A stretch of 64,000 nt of DNA from the NCBI RefSeq assembly GCF_003589595.1, contig NW_020653945.1, positions 10,200,855-10,264,854 of the forward strand. The letters are read 5' to 3'. This DNA comes from Hyposmocoma kahamanoa (lineage: Eukaryota; Arthropoda; Insecta; Lepidoptera; Cosmopterigidae). Each line of letters begins with the position of its first letter. Within the stretch, counting starts at the first letter, position 1. Positions 12,301 to 24,300 of this stretch are shown piece by piece. Under the pieces are notes generated by a model. That model was not told where the DNA came from, ran no database searches, and worked only from the letters and a program-made list of their open reading frames with translations. A program made the translations under genes and the position numbers.

Positions 12301-15300
12301 TCACAGGTCAAGTTTAATTGGCATAGTGGTATTGTAGTCACCTGATTTCGACACTAGGGAAGTGTTGCTGAACGTCGGCGCGAATGTTCCGCCGCGTTTT
12401 CACCGGCAACTCGGGCGGCGTCAGGCTGTCGTCTGACGTTATACTGGCCAGTCTGTAAAACAAAAAGTGTTGTTACGAAAATAAACTAAACTTTACGCGT
12501 TATGTCAGTCGCCCTTGACTAAATCTGCCGGACGGATTAGCAACTATATTAAACTGACTTTGTTATTAGTAAGTGTTAATTATTACTGTTTTTTGCAATG
12601 TTATTCGTCAATACGGGCGAATAGAGTAATTTTCTTTAATGATATTTACTGTCAAATTATCAATAACATCAACCTTGCAACTTCTGATTTGACAATTTAT
12701 TCTAGAGACCCTCGTAAAGGTAGCTATCACTTCTACATTAATATATACAGTTTTAATATTAAAGTTTGATTAAAATTGTGAATAATCACCATCACTTAGC
12801 CCCGTCATAAGCTTTCTAATTTTTAACTGAACCAGTAGGGCTAGCACGACAGGGCGCGACTTGACCGAGAGCGACATAAAGCGCGAGATGCTGCTATTCT
12901 CGCATAGAGATATATCGATCTCACGCAATTCTCCCTGTCGTGCTAGTCCTACAGTAATAGAAACCAAAAATAATTTCAGATTGGCGTCTTTTTACGCTTC
13001 ACCAAGATTACACAGATTCCACTACTTTATAAGCCTATAATACTTCACGAACCTACACAGGACCAATAAGCGGCGTAGTGACGGGACGAACAAGTCATGC
13101 GCCTGGTAGTAAGCGACTCGTCGACACGGCAGCAGAAATAGGTAAGGTGGCAGTACTTCCCTGGACGAACTCTTTCACAAGGAGTTCTATTGCTATTAAA
13201 TTTAAAAAATATATCACCCTCATCTAACATGGCCTCATGTCCTCAAATTGCAATCTAATATACACTAGGACTCAAGCTGCCTATTTTCTGGATATGGGGT
13301 GGTACTCTAGTTGACTGCACATATTGTAATATTATTAATAACATGGTTTTAAACTTTCACTGTTGTTCTATTGCAGCTCATGTAAAGAAACTTCACAAAA
13401 AGGTACAGTGTTATTTACAAAAGCAGTGTAAGCTTAGTTGGGACAATATTTGCTTTCTATGTAGAAGGTCCTAAGTACCATTCCGACAGAGGCACTTGTA
13501 CCAGTCTAGATATTTTCGCATTGTATACATTAATTTTGCACCGTGAACGAAAACGATGAAATCTGCATATTAGAGAAGGTTCATAAAACTCTGAAAGGAC
13601 GTTTTTGATATCCAACGCCAAACTTGATGGCCTATGACCTAAAGTATCTCTTTAGACCCGTGCTCGGTTGTGGTTCGCATATAGAATGATATAGGTTGCA
13701 TATTGGTTGCAAGGTAGCATATAAGTCGCATATGGGTTGATGACAATGAATGTCTACACAAGGACTGAAGAAACTACCGGGAAGTAGTTGTTGTGTCTGT
13801 CGCAGATATTAGAGCTAAACCCAAAAGTATAGGGTTTTTCAATAAGAACTTTGTTTTTTAAATCAAAATAAAACAATAAATTTGGATGACAATGATTCAA
13901 ATTTTTATTGTATTAATAAAAGTAAGGTTTGGCAATTATTAATGAAAAATGATATCTGATAAATGTCCACCACGACCACAGTTACAGATGTCGATTCTTT
14001 CCATAAAGTTTTTAATCACTTTTTGAGAAAATGGTGGGTCTATTTGGTTAATCACTTCAAAAATTGTGAGTTTTAAGGCTGCAATCAATTCGATTGGCTC
14101 CGTATAGACTCTGTCTTTAACATAACCCCATAAAAAATAATCCAGCGGTGTTAAATCATATGATCGAGCTGGCTACTTAACGGCTGAATTTCGTGAAATT
14201 ATCGGGAAATTTGGTTTGCAATAAATTAATTCATTGTTTCGGTGGCAATGTGACTTGTGCCGTTGGCATTGGGCCGTTTTTTTTTCGAAAATTCGGCTGG
14301 AAATGCGGTAACGGTGAATGGATCACGCTATCGCGAGATGTTAACAACTCAATTTTGGCCTAGCATTGATGACATGGATATCACTGACATGTGGTTTCAA
14401 CAAGACGGTGCCACATGTCACACAGCCTATGAGACGATCAATTTATTGCAAACCAAATTTGCTGATCGCGTAATTTCCCGAAATTCAGCTGTTAAATGGC
14501 CAGCCAGATCGTGTGATTTAACACCACTGGATTATTTTTTGTGGGGCTATCTTAAGGACAGAGTCTATACGGAGCCAATCGAATCGACTACAGCCTTAAA
14601 ACTCAAAATCCGTGATGTGATAGCCGAAATAGACCCGACATTTTGCCAAAAAGTGATTAAAAATTTTGATGAAAGAATCGACTTCTGTCAGCGTGGTCGT
14701 GGTGGACATTTGCCAGATATCATTTTTCATTCATAATTGCCGAACTTTTCTCTTTGTAATACAATAAAAATTTGAATCATCTTCATCTAAATTTTTTGTT
14801 TTATTTTGTTTTAGAAAACAAAGTTCTTGTTGAAAGACCCTTTAGTTCATAATTTCAGTTATAAAACTAATTTGTATTATACTACAAATTTTCTAGGACG
14901 ATCCCTGTGACACTTCACAAAATTCTCCATAATTTAATTCGTAACCTTGTTACGAAGTCTACTAATTTACGTATATAAAATGCGTGTTTTTATAAGTCTC
15001 AACTATTTTTATAAGTCTCGCTTTTAAGTGAATATCTTTTGTTTAAGCAAATACATAACATTAAAGTAAAAATAACACCAAATTAGTGACAAATGCCCAG
15101 AGAAACATTTTTTTTCAAAAATGAATTTAAATTTACGACAAGCTTTGTAGGTTACTTCATTAGACTGCATTTGCTACAGATGAGGTATAACGATAAAAAG
15201 TTTTCGATAATTTATTAAATAAATATATAACGTCGTGGATAGTGCAAATCCGCGTCAGTAGTATTGGTAAAAGGCGCGTATCTGCACCAAACCAAATTTC

Positions 15301-18300
15301 ACAGGAGACGGACTTAACGTTATTACTTTGTTATTTCAATGGCTACGAGTTTCATTTTTGTACAGAAAGCATTAATTTATGTTGTCTACGGACTGATGAC
15401 AATAGATTCCCTGTAAATCACGCTAATTTGGTTGCCGATTGTTATTAAATCATAAACAAAGACTGAATTTACATTTAATTTATTTCTTCGGCACCTGTAC
15501 TAATTCCATAGAAATACCGGATCGGATATCAGAAATAAAATAAATATTATTTATACACAATTCATGGGAGTCCTTTATTTTAAAAACTCAATTGTTATGT
15601 TTTTTAAATCCGTAATAATATGCAAGGCTGTATAAGAGAGAACCTTTGCTTCAAAAATCTATCGACTTTACCTCATCCCTGTGAAAACATCAAATGAAGT
15701 GTCACAGGGATCATACTAGAAAATTTGTAGTATATAAACAAACTTTGTTTACTTTGTTATTTTGTTTTGTTTGTTCATAATTTCAGTTTTAAACAAACTT
15801 CGGTTTTACCCANNNNNNNNNNAAAAGTAGTTTATAATTTCAATTATCAAACTAATTTGTATTATAAACCAACTTTGTTTATTTTGCTTTGTTTGTTTGT
15901 TCATAATTTCAGTTTTAAACAAAGTTCGGTCTTACCCAAAAGTAGTTTATAATTTCAATTATCAAACTAATTTGTATTATAAACAAACTTTGTTTATTTT
16001 GTTATTTAGTTTTGTTTGTTTGTACATAATTTCAGTTTTAAACTAACTTCGTTTTTGATAACTAATTGTTTTTTTTAAATATTATATATTTTTTAAAGAA
16101 AGTATAAATCTTCACGTCCACGAAATAATGAATATATAAAAAAATATTATACAACGTCACATTATATTGCTCCGATCTCAAAGTAAGTAACTAAAGCACT
16201 TGTGTTATGGGAATCGGAAAAAAACAACGACGTTATCACAAACACCCAGACCCGAGACAGTATAGAGAAGTTTTTCTACATTGATCCGATCGGGGATCGA
16301 ACCCGGGATCTCGGAGATGACGACACTATGAGAATCGGTGTGCAAGCTACTCGACCACAGACGTCGCCAAAATTAAATTTGCAATAACAAAGCGCACAAG
16401 TGTTGTGCAACAACTAGCCATTAAGGTTGTACATAAAAGTGCAATAAAACCAAGAACACTCACTTTAAAGAAGAGTGCGTGGCAACACTGTTCATATTCA
16501 AAATATTCATGCTTCTCTCAAAGCTTTGCATGGTGCACTTCATTTCGCTCACACAGTCTGTAGTATCAAAAGCGCTGCAAAAACAATAACAAAAAGCTTG
16601 GTAGACATGGAAAAACATTCACTTAGAAAACAGACAGATAAGTAGATAGAAGAATTATTGGTTATTCTCATTTTATTAAATTAGACATTAAATTTGTAAT
16701 CTTCAGAGCTTGCAAGATAATGTATTTGCATAATTGCTCCATACGATTCGAGTAGTGGTGTAGGTTTACCTCTGTATATGGTTATCGTATAAAAAACAAT
16801 ATAAAAAGTTTGGATATACATATATGCGCGGCAAATATTCAAAGTTTAAATTGAATATTGTTGCACTGTCTTCAATGAAAATAAATATATAAATGTATAT
16901 AATTCGAATAAAGCACGTCGGCACGTAACACTGTAACCTCTAATTAAATAAAATGAGAATAGATCCTTTGTTGATTGTGTAATAAAACGTTAACTTAAAC
17001 GTGATGGGTTAAGAGTCACAGCAGACTTCGCAGTGCGCAATTAATTGCCCTGCGGTTGCATGCTCACCACTACAACGAAATTCTTTAAAATTTAAGGCGA
17101 TTATTATTTACGAAATACATTACGACACATTTCCTGCGTGACTCTTACCAAAACAAATTAGAAACAAAACAAGTAAACGATTGTTATTGATTGTGTAACA
17201 CAAAATAAAGAATGACAATTTACTTTTGAACACTGAAATGCACTAATATGTACTTTTGATATCAATTTTTTAAAAGAAATAAATTAAAATGCAACATGGA
17301 ATGGTCCAAAACTAACTTGTCTGTGCTTAAATAAAAAGTTAAGTATACCTATCGGTATGACTTGTGTACTGGTGTGAAGAAAACGAAGATGTGAAACTGT
17401 GTTCTGTAGACATCTCCGCATGTCCGACGGAGACAAACCCCGACTCATTGGAGAAGCTATAAACGATAAACAAAAGGACACACGATAGAGTAACGTCCAT
17501 CATGGACAATGCTTCGCCATGACCCGGGGCGTTACAATAAATGACAATATTAACATGCACAAAACATACAGCATTGACGATTACAGTAAGACCTTTAAAT
17601 GGCAATGGACTTATCTAAGATAGAAAAGTGAAGATATAAAAGAACCATCTATTTGCAGAGTTGAGTACGTTTGGAAATCCAATTTAATCGAGAAATTATC
17701 ATTTGTTAGAAATCTTCAGATTCAATTCCACAAAATAAAACCTCTTACAGAGTAACGACCTGCGATGAAGTAATCAGTGTTCGGGTAGCGTTTTGAACCG
17801 CGGTCTAATGGAACCGCAACATTAAACTGTCATTGTCATTGTCATGTGTCATTCTGTAAGAGGCTTAAAACACTTAAAATGAACAGAACAAGCAAAATAA
17901 AGAATTAAACTCAGCGTACATACTGGTGGACATACCGATTGTGGTTGGCCGGCGTGTGCGCGTTGAAATGAGACTCGTGCGACTCCAATGACGATCGTAT
18001 CTCGTTCGAACTGTTGCAGTTGCATATACCTAAGATTCAAAGTATATGTATAGTGTTTCAAGGAAATTGGGTATGCATTAGTTAATGTTTGTAAATCAAG
18101 CTTTCAACACAAAATAATTTCAGTATACTACAGACGAGTGTTTACACAGATTTTTTACGATAGTAAAGTGATTTATGTATGAAGTTGAGGAAAAAAGACC
18201 AGCAACACGATTAACACAAAAAGAACATTAACCAAGTAATTTGTAAATTATTATGTGGATAAGTTAGTAGAAATTGCGAAATTATTTCATCAACGAGACC

Positions 18301-21300
18301 AAAGAATAAGCATGTATTTATAAATATAATATAAATACTTTATAGTACTACAATATGCGAATTTATCCCTGAAAGGAATATCATTTATTTGACGGTCTCA
18401 GTAGCTAATCAGTTTGCAATGTGGGCGCTAGATCAGATGCTGGATTCGATTCCCAGTAGTACCAATCTGGGTAGCGAAGTTTTTTAAATTGATCCTGACA
18501 CGGATGTTTCTAACTCAAATTCAAATAATCTTTATTTCATAGGTAAGCATTATTACACTTGAAATCGTCACAATAGTTAAACTGTACCGCTCATTCGTAA
18601 GGCAGATTCTCCTGAGAAGAATGAGCAAGAAACTCTAGGGGTTGCTCTTTGTAAATAACATTTACAATATTTTTTTTTTTTTTATTTGAAACATCAGAGA
18701 TCGAGACTACCTCCATGAGCTAAACGGGTACTACCACGGATTTTTGTCATCCAAGTACGCAGAAGTTGTATAGACCTTTAGTATAAAGTTTTTGTTTCAC
18801 TATGGTTTTAAACCTCGTGAAAGGCCAAGTTTGTATATCAACCGGAATCTTGTTATAGAAGCGTATACATTGCCCCTTAAATGATTTTTTGACTTTGTGA
18901 AGACGGCTATCAAGAAAAGCTAGTTTATTTTTATTCCTCGTATTAATGTTATGTCTGTCACTATTTTTCATAAAGAAATTAATATTCTTTTTAACATAAA
19001 TTACATTTTCATAAATGTACTGTGAGGCTAGTGTAAGAATGTTAATTTCCTTAAACTTATCTCTCAAAGATATTTTGGGGCCCAGATTGTAAATTTCCCT
19101 AACTGCACGTTTCTGCAGGACAAAGATTCTATTGATATCGGCGGCATTACCCCAAAGCAAAATGCAGTATGTCATTAGACTGTGAAAGTAGCTGAAGTAA
19201 ACCAATCTAGCGGTTTCGACGTCTGAAAGTTTCCTTATTTTTTTAATCGCGTACACTGCAGAGCTGAGCCGTTTTGATAACTTACTTATATGGGGACCCC
19301 ATTGCAATTTAGCATCTAACGTTATACCTAGAAATACAACTGTATCCACAAGATTCAATCTTTCGTTTCTACTACAATGTTTGTAACCGTCTCTCTAAGT
19401 CAAGTCAAGTAAATTAGCCCACAGGGCTATGCTGACTAAGTATGACCACCAACAAACAGCCGTGTCCATGGAGGTAATTTCGTTGTTCTGTCACTCACAG
19501 TACAGGCAATTCCCTAGTTTAAAACCACATAATTGATGATGATGATTGTGTTAAAATTAGGAACAATGGTTTATTATATACATACCAACTACAATTTGTA
19601 ATCTAAAAGAGTGATATAGTAAAATTTCATGTAACAAATAGATAACTCGGGCCATATCGCCGTCAAAAACAACTTTCTTATGTAACGTGTACGTATTTTT
19701 TCCAAATCGAGTACAAAACACATTTAGTAGAAATCTGCTTCCTTCTAACGAATCTACAAGTCCCCTTGCATAATCCTTTCTCTAATTATTAATTTATCTT
19801 GTAACTTTATTAGCGTAAAATTGACAATTAAACACCTCTGAATTCTTGTGAACTTACATGCAGAACGAACTTTAATTGTTACGGGCTTAAAAAAAGGAAG
19901 AAAAAACAAAGAACAATATAATACAACTTTATACCTTTGCTTCGCGAGCAATTTAATATGGTACAAAATATTTAATATGGTACTGTTAATAAAGGGATAC
20001 CTACAGTGGAAGTATACGCTTGCGTAGTGATACTGTGTGAACTTACCCGTTTCAGAATTAGGCGGCGCAAACACATCGTTGTTACTGTTCTCGTGAGCGT
20101 TACGTTCTTCATCATTCGATACATTCAGCATAGAATCCAACGAGCCACTGCTGTGAGATTGTAAAGATAACCTGCAATAAATATTAAGCCTTTATAATAG
20201 CACGTTTAATATATTTTCGTATTAAATTATAATTGTATTGTTACAAGTCGACTCTCCAATTAGAGACTACTAAATGCTTGCAACTATGTTGGTACTATGG
20301 TTACAAGGTTCAAAGTCCACTACGTAAATAATTTTATCTGACTATTAGAAGAGAAAGACAATTTTCCCTTTCCATCACAAAAACGGGATGTAGTAAAACC
20401 ATTGTAATTAACTTTGATTTTACATACACACAATTGGACAGCTTAGAGAGTGACCATATCAACACAATTCAAAGGACACAGCATCGCGAAAAAAATTTCA
20501 TTACACTAGATTCTCCCTTATTGTAATTGACACCACCTAATACAACTAATGTAATGAAATAATTCAATCTGTATTTATTGGTCATTGGAGATATTCAGTA
20601 ACAAGCTACAGATAGATTGTTTACAACACGCACAGCTATGTTTAAAGATTTATAGAAACTTTCTCAACTAACCGGTCAATAGAGAGGGCCAAAAGGGAGT
20701 TGTCGTTAGCAGACTTGCGCTTGGGAGGCAAAGGAGGGGCCAACTCGATTTTCCTGTAACATACGAATAAACACTCTCACTATCGACCTGCCATATCTTA
20801 CGCTAAATTACGAACATCAACGCCCATAAAAAACTAGAAAACCGGTTTCCTTTTCCGACAGTCAGTTTTGCTTTCTTTAGAAAATATTTTATTTTTAAAT
20901 TTAAATGTAAATTGCTATGTCTACTTTTGCTATTGATGTTCAAATTCCATAATATCCGCTTTTACACCAGTGGGATTCAAATAAATTTTCACTTTTGTAT
21001 CCATACCTGTTTGGTCGAGCAGGTTTCGGAGGCGGTGTGTCGGGTGCATCCAAAACAGATTCAGAAGAATGCGACGCTCGAACTCCTGTAGGTTCATTAT
21101 TGCCTTCTCCAGTCAAAAGGGACCTTTCCTTTGGCGTTAGGGGAATATCTGCAAATGGAAGCAAATTACTGAGTAAGTTACTAATATATTTCAGTAGCAG
21201 TAGAGCTCGTTGTGAAAGAGTTAATCCAGGGAAGTACTGTATTTCTGCCGCTAAGCAGTAATGTGAGCATTACTACATTCCGGTTTGGAAGGGGTAAGGG

Positions 21301-24300
21301 TATTGGTGAAATTACAGGCATATGGGACTTGTCAATTTGTCTCAAGATGACGGGCGCAGTGGCAGTGCCCATAAGATCTTTGCGATTTAAAGCCCTGAAT
21401 GGCACTGCAACTGTTATGGATAGGCGTGTCGCTTACGTCCAGGCGCACGACTTGGTCGTCCCGTCACTTGGTATTATAAAAAAAAAATTTTCAACCAACA
21501 TTTTATAGTAACAATTCCCGATGTAGCATAAGTCCATTTTACACATGATAAATTCTTGTACACACGTGTCAACACAACATGACGAGTATAACCTTGTGCA
21601 GCAGGATGATATTATGTTTTCAAACAAAACTATTTTTTAAGATCAATATTTAACTTGGAAGAACGTATTGATAATCACTTATTACAAGTTTCTTACCACG
21701 GTATGATTTTTTTCTATTTTCCCGATATTTCGCAACGGTTACACGCTCCATGGTCAATTGAATCAACTCAAGAGTCAACCCGTAACCAAAAAGAACTCAT
21801 ATCGTGGTAAAAAGCCTGCGATTAATGAAATACCACGAAAGTCTTAAAATCTACATTAAATGAACGCGTATTATGTTATTTTAAAATCGAGACTTAATCG
21901 TGTACAAAAGCATATTTTATACGGACGTTTCGGGGACTCTATGTCACGGTAAATAAAGTATTTACATTTTTATTCCTACATGATTAAGTCCCGATTCAAT
22001 AAACAAATAATGTATGAAAATCGTGAAAGTTTAAGTCAATCTATACGTAGTCAAAGTCTTCTAAATTTCTTCAATTTAGAACAGCTTTATATTAATTCAC
22101 GTCAGTCCCATTATATCAAGATTGTATGAGCACGTGACAATAGCTTACGTAATCGAACTGATCCGATTCGAATCACAGACGACGAGCTAATCAAACTTAC
22201 CAGGCAACGAATTCCTCTGTGTAGAAGCCCTTGGAGATACAAGTGCAGGTCGCGGTGACAACGCAGGTCGTGTCATATGTTGCTGTGCCAGCGATGCTAC
22301 TTCCTCGACAGCCGAAGTTACTCCTTTCACCACAGAACTAACATGTTCTGGCGATAAGGCCGCAGTAGAAGTATCCATTTCCTCGTTACCAGCGTCAGCT
22401 CGCAAACTAACTGCTGTTATTTCGTCGCATAGCCGTATTAGCGTCGCTAGTGCATTGCATAAGCGTTTCACTGCGCTCATGAGTTGCGGTGATCTACCGC
22501 AGTATGGTTTAATAGCTGCAAGGCAAAGATTGCGATGTATAATCATTTGAACAAATTTTCAAATGAAACCTAACTATCAAACATGTACCTATTTATTTTA
22601 TTGAATATCATGATGTTTTTACTACCATGACACTCATGTATACAGATCGAGACTGAACTGAGGTGACTAGATCTGTAGTTCAGGTGGTAAAAGCGGTGGC
22701 CCAGGTACAGCAAAAGATGCTGGTTCAGTCAGTTAGATCGAAGGATTTTTTCTTTGTGTTTTTCAATCTTTGTATTTATAATAATATCAAATATTTATTC
22801 ATGTGACAAAAGGGATAAGAGCGTATACATATGGCGTTTTATACGCGCCGACGACGCGCCGCAAACACGCGTCATCGCCGCAGCCGCACTGTAGTCACGC
22901 GTCATCGTCGCAGTCGCACTGTAGTCGCGCGTTATGTATTGCGCATTTCTATAAGAGGTAGCTTGAATTTTAGTTCTGCTTGTTAAATTCTGTTAATTTT
23001 TGAAATGAAGCAACTACATGAAATGCTAAGTGTAAACTCCAGTGGAGTGCATAAGCTTCTTTTGCTTGCAACGCGATGTTTGCGCGCATTTGAATCGATA
23101 CACTATAGCGCGTCTGCGGCGCAAATACGGCGCAGATGGCACGCATTTACGGCGCCGTAGACGCACATTCAAGAAACGCACGCCGTTGGCGGGTATAAAA
23201 TACGCCCTGTGCATAGGCTCTAATATGTAAGCAGGGATAGTTATAACCGTACATAAAAAAATGCGTTTTATGTGAAGATATATAACGATATTGTATACTT
23301 TTCCTTTTATTTTAAATCATGAATTGAATTTGATTTATGATGAATAGTTAATCGTCTGTGAGTGTAATGTAACGAAAATATCAAGTATGACGATATTATT
23401 GTATATTTTTTCCTTTTATTTTAAATAATTCCTGAGTTTTGTGAGGTATTATCCCCTTTCTTACTACAATGTTACGTAAATATACGCTGCCTATTCCCAT
23501 TTGTGGTTGCGACGAATATACAAATAAAATTATCCATTTTGAACTATAAAATGCTTGTCGATTTATGTTTATAATTTTTTTTCTATTAGTAATTGTCTGT
23601 TATTTTTCTTTTTTTGATAACAAAAACTAATATATATAGTTTCGTGAATTACCTTTATGAATATTCGCAATGGATTCAAACACAATGGTGCCATTATCGG
23701 GTAGCATTTCCAGCTTCCTTTTTGTAATAACATCTGAGAAGTGTTTTAATCCGAATGTAACCTGAAATAGATAAAAAATCGTTAAAGCAACAATGGTTTT
23801 GATTTATAGATGAATGTTAGTCTGAGTGAACGAAGTGTAACGAAAATAACAAGTACGACCTTATAGCTTGATCTTTGACAAGTGATATTAATGTTTGGGC
23901 AAATAAAATTGAATTAAATTTTGAAGGGTTCAGTTAATTTCTATCTTCAATTATTTTTTTAATATTACTAAAGTATCTGTACCACAATTATAACTACAAT
24001 CGGGGTTTTAATTAGAAATAATAAGAAACTTGAAGTTTAATGGGTGCCCGAAAGGATTCACTCCGCACGACGTACAAAGTCAAAGTCAAATAATCATTAA
24101 TTTCATAGGTAAATTTTTTATACTTCAAAACATTATTTTTTAAGCTACTGCTCGTTCACTACGCTGACCTCCCAGAGAAGATCGAGCAAGAAACTCTAAG
24201 GATTGCTCTTTTCAAATAAACATAAATGCTAAAGATACATTCTGAATCATATTTATGTGGAATCTAGACTCATGTTGTCTTTCCATACATCTTTATCTAA

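Larger units (their letters stand above)
13830..14842. mobile_element. foldback mariner element (two inverted transposase 3' halves)
   Basis: Ends tagggtttttcaataagaac (left) and the complement of the right end (aagggtctttcaacaagaac) form terminal inverted repeats, flanked by TA at 13828-13829 and 14843-14844. The left arm (to about 14240) is a diverged reverse complement of the right arm (from about 14400), so both carry the 3' half of a transposase gene, tail to tail. The helix-turn-helix half is missing from both. It is dead as a gene, but the ends could still be mobilised in trans. Confidence 0.85.
12453..16463 (-). other. C3G intron 10, repeat-dense
   Basis: Four-kilobase intron made up largely of mobile DNA: a 116-bp MITE, an R2 fragment, the foldback mariner, the 849-bp element, the minisatellite and SINE B. 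Between 13201 and 13800 I see only unassigned sequence, including near-tandem gcatataagtcgcatatggg words at about 13675-13740. Confidence 0.8.
18030..20046 (-). other. C3G intron 8
   Basis: Two-kilobase intron carrying a SINE head, a LINE 3' tail and a 5'-truncated LINE between 18392 and 19383. The flanking sequence is unassigned. Confidence 0.8.

Noticed and set aside
15767..15952. 61-codon frame across the N gap
   Set aside because: It is minisatellite sequence translated through undetermined bases.
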